Below are positions 27,502 to 37,503 of a DNA stretch of 64,000 nt, piece by piece. The notes beneath the pieces were generated by a model, which saw nothing but the letters and a program-made list of their open reading frames with translations, did no database searches and was not told the origin of the DNA. This DNA comes from an uncultured Colwellia sp. GTDB lineage: Bacteria > Pseudomonadota > Gammaproteobacteria > Enterobacterales > Alteromonadaceae. The DNA lies in the NCBI GenBank assembly GCA_913062815.1, contig CAJXWZ010000004.1, positions 1 to 64,000 on the forward strand, in the 5' to 3' direction. Position 1 is the stretch's first letter, and the number at the start of each line of letters is the position of its first letter. A program made the position numbers and the translations under genes.

Positions 27502-29211
27502 TTATTCAAATAGCGACATTATTTCATCAATGGCAAGTAATGACTTCTCACCTGAAATACGGTTTTTCACTTCAATTTGTTGTGCATCTAGGTTTCGCTC
27601 ACCAATAATAAGTAATAGCGGTGTACCCATTAATTCATGATCTGCAAACATAACGCCAGGGCGTTCTTTACGATCGTCAAATAATACTTCTATACCAGCG
27701 TTATTTAATTGTTCATATAATGATTCCGCTGTCTCTTTCACTCGTGCGGACTTAGCCATATTCATTGGCACTATGGCTACTTGAAATGGTGCAATAGCCT
27801 TTGGCCATTTTATGCCAAACTTATCATGATTTTGTTCAATCGCGGCAGCAACTATACGTGAGACACCAATACCATAACATCCCATCGTTAAGGTTTGGTT
27901 TTTACCTCCTTCATTTAGCACTGAGCAGTTCAATGCTTCTGCGTATTTTGAACCAAGTTGAAAAATATGACCCACTTCAATGCCGCGTTTAATTACAATA
28001 CTACCTTCACCACAAGGACTAGGATCACCTTCTACCACATTACGTAAATCGGCCATTTCGATTGTAGAGCTATCACGTTGCCAGTTTGCACCGGTAAAAT
28101 GAACATCATTTTCATTCGCTCCACAAACAAAGTCACTTAACTGAGCTGCACTTCTATCGACAATAATTTCAATGTTCATGCCTATTGGACCAATTGAACC
28201 AGCTTTACAGCCAACTGCTTCCAATATTTGTTCATCAGTTGCAAAGGTTATTGGGCTAGCAACTTGAGCAATGCTTTCCGCTTTCACTTCATTGAGTTGA
28301 TGATCTCCACGAAGTACTAAGGCTATAAGTGGCTGTTCGCCTTGCTCGGTTTCATTGCCACATACAAGCAAGGTTTTTACAGTTTTGTCGATGTCTACAT
28401 TTAAAAAGCTGGCAACATCTTCAATTGTCTTAATATTCGGCGTATTAATTTTTGCTAATGCTTGCTTTGGCTCAGCACGTTCACGTGTTGGGGCAAGTGC
28501 TTCTGCTTTTTCAACATTTGCAGCAAAATCACTGACATCACTAAAAGCAATATCATCTTCACCTGAATCAGCCAAGACATGAAATTCATGGCTTGCATCA
28601 CCGCCGATAGAGCCGGTGTCGGCTAAGACAGGGCGGTAATTTAAGCCTAAACGGTCAAAAATACGGCAATAAGCATCAAACATTTTTTGATAAGTTTTTT
28701 CTAAGCAATCTTTTTCTAAATGAAAAGAGTATGCATCTTTCATTAAAAATTCACGGCTACGCATTACACCAAATCGAGGACGTATTTCATCTCTAAATTT
28801 AGTTTGAATTTGAAATAAAGATAAGGGTAACTGTTTATAACTACTGAGTTCATTAGCGACTAGTTTTGTGATCACTTCTTCATGTGTTGGACCCAAAACA
28901 AAAGGGCGTTTATGTCTATCGTTTAATCTTAAAAGCTCTGGTCCGTAATCGTCCCAACGTCCAGACTCTTCCCACAAATCAGCAGGTTGAACCATAGGCA
29001 TTGATATTTCATTAGCGCCAGCTCGTTGCATTTCTTCACGAACGATGTTCTCTACCTTTTTTAATACGCGTAAACCTGTTGGTAACCAAGTGTATAAACC
29101 AGAAGCAAGATTACGCACAAGTCCGGCACGAAGCATTAGTTGATGGCTAATGACTTCGGCACTAGCAGGGGTTTCTTTTAAAGTAGACAATAAATATTGG
29201 CTGGTACGCAT
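27502..29211 (-). CDS. proS: Prolyl-tRNA synthetase
   Basis: Class II aminoacyl-tRNA synthetase charging tRNA-Pro. From the ATG at 29211 it has 569 residues and begins [16 protein letters not shown], essentially identical to E. coli ProS, which decides against the longer frame. Motif 1/2 regions include [19 protein letters not shown] and [23 protein letters not shown]. The YbaK-like editing insertion lies at about residues 225-380, and the C-terminal anticodon-binding domain includes [14 protein letters not shown]. It is a bacterial-type enzyme with editing domain, monocistronic with its own terminator. Confidence 0.97.
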   Translation of the reverse strand: MRTSQYLLSTLKETPASAEVISHQLMLRAGLVRNLASGLYTWLPTGLRVLKKVENIVREEMQRAGANEISMPMVQPADLWEESGRWDDYGPELLRLNDRHKRPFVLGPTHEEVITKLVANELSSYKQLPLSLFQIQTKFRDEIRPRFGVMRSREFLMKDAYSFHLEKDCLEKTYQKMFDAYCRIFDRLGLNYRPVLADTGSIGGDASHEFHVLADSGEDDIAFSDVSDFAANVEKAEALAPTRERAEPKQALAKINTPNIKTIEDVASFLNVDIDKTVKTLLVCGNETEQGEQPLIALVLRGDHQLNEVKAESIAQVASPITFATDEQILEAVGCKAGSIGPIGMNIEIIVDRSAAQLSDFVCGANENDVHFTGANWQRDSSTIEMADLRNVVEGDPSPCGEGSIVIKRGIEVGHIFQLGSKYAEALNCSVLNEGGKNQTLTMGCYGIGVSRIVAAAIEQNHDKFGIKWPKAIAPFQVAIVPMNMAKSARVKETAESLYEQLNNAGIEVLFDDRKERPGVMFADHELMGTPLLLIIGERNLDAQQIEVKNRISGEKSLLAIDEIMSLFE

Positions 29212-29374
29212 TACTAAAAATTCCGAAATAAATGCAAGCAAATTAGATATAAGGCTGCATAAGGGCAAATAAAATTATCGCTATTCTAGCAGGGAGATAA
29301 GTGTTGAAAAAGTAATAAATTATATTTTCATCGTATTTATTGAAATCAACCGTATAAACAATTGTACAGATAAT

Positions 29375-30373
29375 CTATCGAGTCATTTTCTTAACAAAAA
29401 CAACAACAAATAGTGCAAGGGTAAAACTGCCAGTAAAAGCTTCAACGGCAGCAATAGTTCTCGATATGCCAATGGGTGTTATGTCGCCGTAACCTAAAGT
29501 GGTAAATGTAACAACAGAAAAATATATGGATGACAAAAATACCGAAAAATTCTCACTTATCGTATGCTGGCTACTGACATTATGGATATTATCTTGATAA
29601 TTTAGACCAGTAAAAGAATAGAGCAATGCACAAATAAAGATGATCATTATAGATAGACTAATAATTCTCAATGGCGCCTCCCCATAGCCGCAAAAAAGAT
29701 CCACCAATTTGGATAAAGCTCTTTTGGTACTATATCTTGGTAGTTGTAACCGCCGCATGGTCAGCTCTTTGTGAATAAAGAAACCAGATAAAGTAAATAT
29801 ACCTTCTTGTTCCGCGTGCTTTCTTAAATCGCGATAAATTTCTTCTGCTTGTTGTAAATAATCCTGAGACTCTTGCGTTTTGCCTTTTTTTATCGATTTT
29901 TTAGCTTCATTTTCTTGTCGTATTTTTTTACCAATTTTGACATTTTCAAATTTAGCCCCTTGCCATTTTGCACCAAGAAAATTGGTGTTTTGCAAATCAG
30001 CACAGTTTAAATTAGCCCCACGTAAATCGGCTTTCATTACACTGGCATGATCTAATTTGATATTGAAGAGGTGACTATCTCTAAGATCGGTATGATAGAA
30101 GTCTGCATATGAGAAATCATAACCTACTTTTTTGTGGTGATTGACTAAATCAACATTTTCAAGGTTAGCTCTTTTTAGGCATATTCCTCGTAATAAGCCA
30201 CCATTTTTTGCATAAAGTTCTAACTGCTCTTTCACTTCACTGCCAGTTTTGTCGAACGATTTATCATGCCAATAACAAAGCCCAGTGTCATTGGGTTCTT
30301 CTTGGCAACAGAATTCTTGCTGAGGTGAATTATCAGGATCTTGATATTTGCATAAAGACTGTATTTTTGGCAT
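29375..30373 (-). CDS. Pentapeptide-repeat protein fused to a two-helix potassium-type channel
   Basis: A 332-residue membrane protein. Residues 1-40 are Cys-rich (Cys8, Cys22, Cys23, Cys33 plus WH), a possible metal site. Pentapeptide repeats cover about 60-145 (LRGICLKRANLENVDL, ADLRGANLNCADLQNTNFLGA). A charged helix follows (about 147-190), then an Ion_trans_2 pore module: TM1 near 240-262 (IISLSIMIIFICALLYSF), selectivity filter TLGYGDITP near 297, and TM2 to the C-terminus. The filter predicts K+ conduction. The pentapeptide part may gate or tether it. It diverges from the GNAT gene. Confidence 0.85.
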   Translation of the reverse strand: MPKIQSLCKYQDPDNSPQQEFCCQEEPNDTGLCYWHDKSFDKTGSEVKEQLELYAKNGGLLRGICLKRANLENVDLVNHHKKVGYDFSYADFYHTDLRDSHLFNIKLDHASVMKADLRGANLNCADLQNTNFLGAKWQGAKFENVKIGKKIRQENEAKKSIKKGKTQESQDYLQQAEEIYRDLRKHAEQEGIFTLSGFFIHKELTMRRLQLPRYSTKRALSKLVDLFCGYGEAPLRIISLSIMIIFICALLYSFTGLNYQDNIHNVSSQHTISENFSVFLSSIYFSVVTFTTLGYGDITPIGISRTIAAVEAFTGSFTLALFVVVFVKKMTR

Positions 30374-30421
30374 AGCTAAAGTATAGTTCGCCTTTGAATA
30401 AATTGTAGCTAGGATGAGAAT

Positions 30422-30907
30422 ATGTCAATAACATTAATTACAGCGGATTATAATAATGAGCAACATGGTAGAGATTTAATCATGTTATTAAATGCCTATG
30501 CGATGGATAGTATGGGTGGTGGAGAAGCACTTGCTGTTAATGTTCAAGAGAATCTTGTATCAACGCTTGCTCAGCGCAATGATGTTTTTACTGTACTTTG
30601 TTATGTTGACAATGAACCTGCAGGAATTGTAAATTGCGTAGAAGGCTTTTCAACTTTTAACTGTAAGCCATTAGTCAATATTCATGATTGTGGTGTGTTA
30701 GATAAGTTTCGGGGGCTGGGTATAAGTTTAAAAATGTTCGCTGAAGTTGAGCGAATTGCTATCGAGCGTGGTTGTTGCAAATTAACGTTAGAAGTGTTGC
30801 AAGGTAATGAAGTTGCCAAAAATGCCTATAAAAAACTGGGTTTCTCAGCTTATGAACTTGATCCTAACCTAGGGCATGCACTTTTCTGGGAAAAGAAATT
30901 GAATTAG
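30422..30907 (+). CDS. GNAT family N-acetyltransferase
   Basis: A 161-residue acetyltransferase. The acetyl-CoA pyrophosphate-binding segment is CGVLDKFRGLGISLKMFAEVE near residues 96-115, followed by LEVLQGNEVAKNAYKKLGFSAYEL, the motif B strand-helix. The N-terminal half holds an acceptor region (LLNAYAMDSMGGGEAL) that gives no clear substrate. It is convergent with rne and shares a bidirectional terminator. Confidence 0.88.
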   Translation: MSITLITADYNNEQHGRDLIMLLNAYAMDSMGGGEALAVNVQENLVSTLAQRNDVFTVLCYVDNEPAGIVNCVEGFSTFNCKPLVNIHDCGVLDKFRGLGISLKMFAEVERIAIERGCCKLTLEVLQGNEVAKNAYKKLGFSAYELDPNLGHALFWEKKLN

Positions 30908-30924
30908 TTAATTAAATCATATAA

Positions 30925-30958
30925 AAAAGCCAGTTGATATTGCTAACAACTGGCTTTT
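30925..30958. terminator. Bidirectional terminator between GNAT gene and rne
   Basis: Arms AAAAGCCAGTTG (30925-30936) and CAACTGGCTTTT (30947-30958) form a 12-base stem with a 10-base loop. T-runs flank it on both strands, so it can serve both convergent genes. Confidence 0.9.
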
Positions 30959-30974
30959 CATTTTTAGTCTTTTA

Positions 30975-33900
30975 TTACAAACTAGGGTTTGTCATTGCCG
31001 CCGAGCTTCTACTTATTGCATCAGCAGAAATAGCTGTTCGCCCAGAAACTTGATGCGCTATTCTATCTTCACTAGCCATAAAGCTAGTAGGAATCTCATT
31101 AATAGTCGTAATAGTTTCTGTCTTCTTCATTGGAGAAGAAGCATGTCCTGATAGACGGTTAGCCTTTTTAACTTGCCTTGCTAACTTTTTATCTTTATTC
31201 GGCGCTTTCTTAGTTGCACTAGTTGCCTTTTTAACTTTAACGGTAGGAGCAGGTTTTTCTGATTGTTCCGTCTCGGTTTCATGTGGCAAAGTTGTTTCAC
31301 TTTCAACATTAGTCACAACTGCTTCTAGGTCGTTTACTTTACCTTCTTCAGAAGTGCTAACCTCGATCTCAGTCTCTTCGACAGTCACAGCATCTGGTAA
31401 TTCAATAGTCGTTTGAACTGGCTCTACCTCAACAGCATGTTCCTGGTTAGAGTTCTCAATAGTTTCAGTAGCTTCAACAGGTTCAGTAGTTTCAACTGAT
31501 ACAGAGCTTTGTTCAGAACTCTCTATTTTAGCGTCACTTTCTACTGATATACTTTCAGCATTAACGTCAGCCAAAGGTAGATCATGTTGCAATTCACTCG
31601 ACATTTCAACTTCGATTTTTGCTGGTTCGGTTGTTGTAGAGCTTTCCTCTATAGACGCCTGCATATTCTTAACCGAAGTACTCTCAACCTCTGTATTTTC
31701 GATAGTTTCGGTCTCAGGATAACGAGCTTCAATAGCTTCATTATTCGCTTCTGCTTCTAGTGACGTTTCTTGAACTTCCCCTTCAGGTTTTTTCTCACGA
31801 CGTCTTCGTTGCCCATTAGAACGTAAATGTCTTGGCGAACGTCTGTTACGAGGACGATCTTCTTTATTCGATTTACTTTCTGAAGCAATTACCTCTTCAT
31901 TACTTATTACTTTTTCAGTATTAAGTACTTCAGGCTCAGTCGCTATATTTGAAGAATTAGCTTTGTTCGTAACATTTTCAGTAGTTATTGTTTCTACCGC
32001 TACTTGATTGACTTCGGCTTTATTTACTCGAACTTTTTTACGGTTAGTTCTACGCTGACGACGTTCAGCGACAACTTCTTCCTTTACCTGTTTATTTTTT
32101 TCTTGTTCAGGTTTACGATTTTGCCCCGTAGTTTTATTACTTTGCTTGTTAGCTTCGTCACGTTCATTGTGAACATTGCGATTTTTATTACCTTTAGTAT
32201 TTCGATTATTAGTGCGCTCAGTATTACGCTCATCATTTCGATTATTACCACGGTTGTTGCGAGTATTTGAGCGGCGTTGGCCTTGTCTTCCTCGTTGCTG
32301 ACCACGATTGTCTTGTCGTTTAGGACTCGTTTCTGCAGGTTTATCTTTGACAATAGCTTCAGTAACAAATAAGCCTTTTAGCCAAGAAAAGAAGCCTGTT
32401 GGCTTCGTTTGCTCTGTCAAAGGTTGCGGTTTGGAAGCAGTAGTTTTTGTTTCTTTAGTCTCAGTAATTTTGGGTGCTGCCATTCCTTGCCCCATGGCTT
32501 GAATTAATGGCTCATCACGCTTAGCCACTTCTTTATCAAACTTAGGCATTTTTGCTTCTTCAACTTCAGCTTCTTTAACTGAAATATCATAACTAGCAGT
32601 TGCAATTGTTTCATCTTTTTTAACACGCAATACTTCATATTGTGGAGTATCCATATGCGGGTTAGGTATGATAAGTACACGAACCCCATGATGTTTTTCA
32701 ATATGCATCACTGAACGGCGTTTTTCATTAAGAAGGTATGTAGCTACAGGTACAGGCACTTGAGCTTGAACATGCTGGGTGTTTTCTTTAATGGCTTCTT
32801 CTTCCATTAAGCGTAGAATAGATAAAGCTAATGATTCAACACCGCGAACTTGGCCAGTACCACTACAACGAGGACAAACACCTTGGCTAGTTTCGCCAAT
32901 GGATGGACGTAAACGTTGACGCGACATTTCTAATAAGCCGAAGCGAGAAATACGTCCTAATTGAATACGAGCTCTATCTTGTCGTACAGAATCACGCATA
33001 CGATTTTCAACTTCACGTTGATGTCGAACAGGGGTCATATCAATAAAATCGATAACCACTAAACCACCTAAATCACGTAAACGAAGTTGGCGAGCTACTT
33101 CTTCTGCTGCCTCCAAGTTAGTATTAAATGCTGTTTCTTCGATATCACTGCCTTTAGTTGCGCGAGCAGAGTTGATATCTATAGAAGTCATTGCTTCTGT
33201 AGGGTCAATAACAATTGAGCCTCCAGAGGGTAGACGCACTTCACGTTGGAAGGCCGTTTCAATTTGTGTTTCTATTTGATAGTGCGTAAATAAAGGCACA
33301 TCACTATTATAAAGTTTGATTTTACTTAAGAAATCAGGACGAACTATTTCTATATGCTTCTTGACACTTTCGAAGGTTTTTGGACGGTCAATAAGCACTT
33401 CACCAATGTCACGACGTAAATAATCTCGAATAGCACGTAAAATCAAGTTGGTTTCTTGATGAATTAGAAATGGAGCAGGGCGACTTGCTGCAGCATCACT
33501 GATGGCTTTCCAGTGGTGTAATAATACACTTAAATCCCATTCTAGTTCTTCATATGCTTTGCCTACACCGGCAGTGCGGACAATTAGGCCCATGCCCTTA
33601 GGAAGGTCTAACTTACTTAATGACGCTTTTAATTCAGTACGTTCATCGCCTTCAATACGGCGTGAAATACCACCAGCACGAGGGTTATTCGGCATTAACA
33701 CTAAGTAACTACCAGCAAGGCTGATAAATGTAGTTAATGCTGCGCCTTTTTGACCACGTTCTTCTTTATCTATCTGGACAATGACTTCTTGGCCTTCATG
33801 CAATACTTCCTTTATGTTCGGGCGGCCTTGGAAACTATAGCCTTTAGGGAAATATTCGCGTGCTATTTCTTTCATTGGTAAAAAGCCATGGCGATCAGCG

Positions 33901-34082
33901 CCATAGTCAACAAAAGCAGCTTCTAAAGAAGGTTCTACGCGGGTGATTTTAGCTTTATAAATGTTGGATTTTTTTTGTTCATGGCCTGGACTTTCAATAT
34001 CTAAATCGTAAAGTTTTTGTCCATCAACTAGTGCTACGCGCAATTCTTCTGATTGGGTAGCGTTTATTAACATACGTTTCAT
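30975..34082 (-). CDS. rne: Ribonuclease E
   Basis: The endoribonuclease core of the RNA degradosome, acting in mRNA decay, rRNA and tRNA processing. It has 1035 residues (E. coli 1061). The catalytic half (about 1-520) holds the S1 domain near 35-120, the DNase I-like active region with VIDFIDM near 345 and the Zn-link CPRCSGTG near 404. The C-terminal half is low-complexity: an Arg/Asn-rich RNA-binding stretch (about 590-660), an acidic Glu/Thr/Val-rich middle, and a basic tail. Scaffold regions of this kind are poorly conserved, so degradosome partners cannot be predicted. A structured leader precedes the start. Confidence 0.96.
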   Translation of the reverse strand: MKRMLINATQSEELRVALVDGQKLYDLDIESPGHEQKKSNIYKAKITRVEPSLEAAFVDYGADRHGFLPMKEIAREYFPKGYSFQGRPNIKEVLHEGQEVIVQIDKEERGQKGAALTTFISLAGSYLVLMPNNPRAGGISRRIEGDERTELKASLSKLDLPKGMGLIVRTAGVGKAYEELEWDLSVLLHHWKAISDAAASRPAPFLIHQETNLILRAIRDYLRRDIGEVLIDRPKTFESVKKHIEIVRPDFLSKIKLYNSDVPLFTHYQIETQIETAFQREVRLPSGGSIVIDPTEAMTSIDINSARATKGSDIEETAFNTNLEAAEEVARQLRLRDLGGLVVIDFIDMTPVRHQREVENRMRDSVRQDRARIQLGRISRFGLLEMSRQRLRPSIGETSQGVCPRCSGTGQVRGVESLALSILRLMEEEAIKENTQHVQAQVPVPVATYLLNEKRRSVMHIEKHHGVRVLIIPNPHMDTPQYEVLRVKKDETIATASYDISVKEAEVEEAKMPKFDKEVAKRDEPLIQAMGQGMAAPKITETKETKTTASKPQPLTEQTKPTGFFSWLKGLFVTEAIVKDKPAETSPKRQDNRGQQRGRQGQRRSNTRNNRGNNRNDERNTERTNNRNTKGNKNRNVHNERDEANKQSNKTTGQNRKPEQEKNKQVKEEVVAERRQRRTNRKKVRVNKAEVNQVAVETITTENVTNKANSSNIATEPEVLNTEKVISNEEVIASESKSNKEDRPRNRRSPRHLRSNGQRRRREKKPEGEVQETSLEAEANNEAIEARYPETETIENTEVESTSVKNMQASIEESSTTTEPAKIEVEMSSELQHDLPLADVNAESISVESDAKIESSEQSSVSVETTEPVEATETIENSNQEHAVEVEPVQTTIELPDAVTVEETEIEVSTSEEGKVNDLEAVVTNVESETTLPHETETEQSEKPAPTVKVKKATSATKKAPNKDKKLARQVKKANRLSGHASSPMKKTETITTINEIPTSFMASEDRIAHQVSGRTAISADAISRSSAAMTNPSL

Positions 34083-34222
34083 AGTTTGTGTGACTCATTT
34101 TTTTGGTCACAACACACTATTGCTTAGTACACAAAGCAATGCAATCTATGGTGATGTAACAGCATGTTGTCAGCCTCACGGTTGTCAATCTTAACGTGTC
34201 GTATTACCACGCTAAGCTGTTA
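34083..34222 (-). promoter_or_regulatory. Structured rne 5' leader
   Basis: Several inverted repeats lie just upstream of the rne start. They are GTGTGAC/GTCACA across a poly-A/T loop (34088-34112), ATTGCTT/AAGCAAT (34119-34125 / 34134-34140), CGTG/CACG (34195-34198 / 34208-34211), and a long-range TAACAGC/GCTGTTA closing pair (34157-34163 / 34216-34222). In E. coli and relatives RNase E binds hairpins in its own 5' untranslated region to destabilise the message. The same feedback is likely here, although the fold was paired only by eye. Confidence 0.5.
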
Positions 34223-34807
34223 TAAATTCTGATTGTTTCTAATCTACTAGGAGTTTGAGTAAACAAAATCATAGTACTATTGTTTCTTTATGTGCTCAGC
34301 AGGTGTGCTGTGCTTACTTACCTGAAGGTTTTTTAACAATTTAGTCTGACCAGCGACGTTTTACGCTTTTCATACGGGAGACATAATTGTTTGTGTAAAC
34401 TTTTCCACAGAGTAAGTTAATTTAATAAAATTGCTTTTGGAGCTGGACTAGTATCACTTTGGTGATAAAACTGTTTATGCTTTTCCTAACAAGTTACACG
34501 CGTTAGTTGTTGCAATAGGCCGTTCTATTTGTGAGTCATCTACTATAGTTAATTAGTATATGCGCACAAACGTGGCCGCAGTTTGCCTCTTACATTTCTC
34601 TTTAGAGCTTCAAATTTAACACTTATTTACTTATGGTTATGATATCTAATCTCGCCAATAGGTATTTTTATTAAGCATTACCTTTTTATTATCCCTTATA
34701 AAGTTAGGATAAGCCAATAAAAAAACAGCTTAAATGTTAAAAAGCACTAAAAAAAGTATGTTAAACTGCGCGCATTGCATTATTCGATACAAAGTAAGCG
34801 ACAGACC
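34223..34807. other. Long non-coding region between rne and rluC
   Basis: About 585 bases with no credible gene on either strand. It should carry the upstream rne leader and promoter (minus strand) and the rluC promoter (plus strand). A GCGCGC element at 34768-34773 preceded by TAAACT resembles a -10 hexamer with a GC-rich discriminator for rluC. A small RNA cannot be excluded, but I see no terminator that would define one. Confidence 0.5.
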
Positions 34808-35821
34808 ATGTCACAAAAGCCACTAAAAAAACAAAATCAAACACTTAGTAAGTCAACCGATACAAAAGAGGTTGATAAGCCTAAAGTACGCTTTATCACA
34901 ATAGATGAAGAAGACGCTGGCCAAAGAATAGATAATTTTTTACTTAGAACGTTAAAAGGGGTACCAAAAAGTCATTTATATCGTTTAATGCGTAAAGGAG
35001 AAATCAGAGTTAATAAAAAGCGTATTAAACCGGTTTATAAATTAGCGCTTGATGACATATTACGTATTGCGCCGATTCGCGTTTCAGAAAAAACAGATAA
35101 CGTCTCAACAGGTTTAAACATTGTGGCGAATCTTGAAAAACAAATTTTATTTGAAGATGAACGTTTAATTGTTATTAATAAGCCTTCAGGTATGGCTGTA
35201 CATGGTGGTAGTGGTCTTAGTTTTGGTCTAATCGAAGCGCTAAGAGCGCTACGCCCTAATGCTCCTATGTTGGAATTGGTACACCGTTTAGATAGAGATA
35301 CTTCAGGTTGTTTAGTTGTTGCCAAAAAGCGATCTGCTTTACGTCATTTGCACGAACAATTACGGAATAAAAAAGTACAGAAATTTTATCATGCCTTAGT
35401 AAAGGGACATTGGCCAACTAAGTTAACACGGGTCACAGAAGGGTTAAGAAAAAACGATCTGAAATCTGGTGAACGAGTTGTTATCGTAGACAATATCAAT
35501 GGAAAAGAATCCGAAACTCGCTATAAAGTGTTAGAGCGTTATCGAGGAGCTACCTTAGTTCGTGCTTTTCCTGTTACGGGTAGAACTCACCAAATTCGAG
35601 TTCATTGTCAAGTGAGTGGGCATTCAATTGCGATGGACGCAAAATACGGCCATGAAGATTTTGATGCAGATATGAAAAATAAAGGTTTAAAACGTTTGTT
35701 TTTACATGCTGCTAGTATTGAATTTACTCATCCTAGAACAGCAGAACGAGTGAAAATAGAAGCGCCTTTAGAGCCAAGTTTAGAAAAACTGTTAAGTAAA
35801 CTAGTTAAAGAGAAGTTATAG
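34808..35821 (+). CDS. rluC: Ribosomal large subunit pseudouridine synthase C
   Basis: It modifies 23S rRNA uridines (955, 2504 and 2580 in E. coli). From the ATG at 34808 it has 337 residues; the frame is open 11 codons further up but without an ATG. After a basic N-terminal tail, an S4 RNA-binding domain covers about 33-95 (GQRIDNFLLRTLKGVPKSHLYRLMRKGEIRVN). The RsuA/RluA catalytic motif HRLDRDTSGCLVVAK carries the essential Asp near residue 160, and TGRTHQIRVH follows. It is divergent from rne, as in enterics. Confidence 0.94.
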   Translation: MSQKPLKKQNQTLSKSTDTKEVDKPKVRFITIDEEDAGQRIDNFLLRTLKGVPKSHLYRLMRKGEIRVNKKRIKPVYKLALDDILRIAPIRVSEKTDNVSTGLNIVANLEKQILFEDERLIVINKPSGMAVHGGSGLSFGLIEALRALRPNAPMLELVHRLDRDTSGCLVVAKKRSALRHLHEQLRNKKVQKFYHALVKGHWPTKLTRVTEGLRKNDLKSGERVVIVDNINGKESETRYKVLERYRGATLVRAFPVTGRTHQIRVHCQVSGHSIAMDAKYGHEDFDADMKNKGLKRLFLHAASIEFTHPRTAERVKIEAPLEPSLEKLLSKLVKEKL

Positions 35822-35826
35822 AAAAG

Positions 35827-36474
35827 ATGAAACAGTATAAATTAGTGATTTTCGATTGGGATGGTACCTTGATGGATTCAGTGGACCGAATTGTTGTTTC
35901 TATGCAGACCGCTGCAAAAGTTGTCGGCTTAGCGATTCCATCTGCTCATGATGCCAAACAAATTATTGGCCTAAGTATCCCAGAAGCATTAACAACATTG
36001 TTTGCCGGTATCACAGATGAACAAATTGAAACAATGCGTTTACAATATAAATATGAATATTTAGAGGGTAGTAGTACGCCAACCCCATTATTTGATAATG
36101 CCATTAACTTGTTATCTCTGCTAAAAGAAAGTGGCAAGTTTTTAGCCGTAGCCACAGGCAAGGGCAGAGAAGGGTTAAATAGGGTCTTACAAATCAGTGA
36201 TACGAATCACTATTTCCATACCACTCGGTGTGCAGGCGAAATGGCCTCAAAGCCAGATCCAGAAATGCTTAACAGTATACTTGATGAATTAGCCATTGCC
36301 CCACATGAAGCACTTATGATTGGTGATACTAGTCATGACTTGAAAATGGCACAAAATGCAGGTATAGACAGTATCGGCGTTACTTACGGTGTGCATGACA
36401 AACAGGTACTTGAACAGTATAAACCCAAAGCTGTAGTTGATTCTCTAAGTGAATTACAACAGGTATTACTATAG
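35827..36474 (+). CDS. HAD-superfamily phosphatase (phosphoglycolate phosphatase-like)
   Basis: A 215-residue HAD-IA hydrolase. Motif I is IFDWDGTLMDS near residue 9 with both catalytic Asp, motif II VATGKGREGL near 110, motif III lysine in ASKPDPEML near 140 and motif IV MIGDTSHDLKMA near 162. A helical cap lies between motifs I and II. The substrate is unknown. It starts 5 bases after rluC, so the two are co-transcribed, a gene order common in gammaproteobacteria. Confidence 0.9.
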   Translation: MKQYKLVIFDWDGTLMDSVDRIVVSMQTAAKVVGLAIPSAHDAKQIIGLSIPEALTTLFAGITDEQIETMRLQYKYEYLEGSSTPTPLFDNAINLLSLLKESGKFLAVATGKGREGLNRVLQISDTNHYFHTTRCAGEMASKPDPEMLNSILDELAIAPHEALMIGDTSHDLKMAQNAGIDSIGVTYGVHDKQVLEQYKPKAVVDSLSELQQVLL

Positions 36475-36483
36475 GGTAATTGA

Positions 36484-37485
36484 ATGAAAGGCTTAGTTAT
36501 TTTTAAACGCATCTATTGGGGATTATTGCTGTTGTCGACTTCAGCAAATGCGCAATGGTATCAACATAGTTTTGAAGTGATGGGCACCATGTCTCATGTT
36601 GAGTTCTGGCTCGATAATAGTGAAGTGGAGAAAGAACAAGCGATAAACGATAAAGCGGACACCTTAATTCAAGTCGTTAAGCAAGAAATGATTCGCATTG
36701 ATCAGCAAATGAGCCCTTATATTGAGCAAAGTGAACTGAGTAAGATAAATCGTGAGGCTGGTGTAAAGGCGGTTAAAATATCCCAAGAATTATTTGATTT
36801 GCTCATCATTGCTCAAAATATATCAACACTCAGTGATGGTGCCTTTGATATCACCTACGCCTCTATTGGCTATCAATACAATTATCGCGAACAAAAACGT
36901 CCGAATCAACAAGCCATTATTGAGGCACTGCCGCTGATTGACTATGCTTCAGTGCAGTTAGAATCATCAAAATTAACGGTTAGATATACTAGTGACCAAG
37001 TAAAAATCGATTTAGGTGGTATTGCTAAAGGTTACGCGGTCAAACGTTGTTTAGCTTTGTTAAAGTCAGCAGGAGTCCAGAATGCTTTAGTGAGTGCTGG
37101 CGGAGACACTGGCTTACTAGGTGATAGATATGGTCGTCCATGGTTGGTGGCTATCAAACATCCCAGAGCGGAAAATAAAAATGCCGCTGTTATTCCATTA
37201 ACCAATGAAGCGATATCAACGTCGGGTGATTATGAACGATACTTTGTCGAAGATGGCGTACGGTATCATCACATCATTAATCCTAAAACAGGAGATTCAG
37301 CACGAAAAGTCGTCAGTGTATCAATCATTGGTGATGATCCTACTTACGTCGATGCGCTTTCGACTACAGTTTTTGTAAAGGGTCTAACAGTAGGTATGCA
37401 GCTAATAAATAACCTAGACAATTTCGAAGCTATTATTATTGATAACAAACAAAGGCTGCACTTTTCTAACGGTTTACAGCAATAA
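36484..37485 (+). CDS. apbE: FAD:protein FMN transferase (ApbE family)
   Basis: A 333-residue exported flavin transferase that attaches FMN to Thr/Ser residues of target proteins through a phosphoester bond, using FAD. The signal peptide (about residues 1-21, ending SANAQ) shows it acts in the periplasm. Landmarks are VMGTMSHVEF, DLGGIAKGYAVKR, SAGGDTGLLG, HHIINPKTGDSA and VDALSTTVFV, which include the FAD- and metal-binding residues. It follows the HAD gene by 9 bases. No Nqr/Rnf target is in view. The envelope cluster that follows encodes DUF4266/DUF3570 proteins, which to my knowledge often neighbour ApbE genes. Confidence 0.9.
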   Translation: MKGLVIFKRIYWGLLLLSTSANAQWYQHSFEVMGTMSHVEFWLDNSEVEKEQAINDKADTLIQVVKQEMIRIDQQMSPYIEQSELSKINREAGVKAVKISQELFDLLIIAQNISTLSDGAFDITYASIGYQYNYREQKRPNQQAIIEALPLIDYASVQLESSKLTVRYTSDQVKIDLGGIAKGYAVKRCLALLKSAGVQNALVSAGGDTGLLGDRYGRPWLVAIKHPRAENKNAAVIPLTNEAISTSGDYERYFVEDGVRYHHIINPKTGDSARKVVSVSIIGDDPTYVDALSTTVFVKGLTVGMQLINNLDNFEAIIIDNKQRLHFSNGLQQ

Positions 37486-37503
37486 CTAGCAAGTTAATTA
37501 TAG

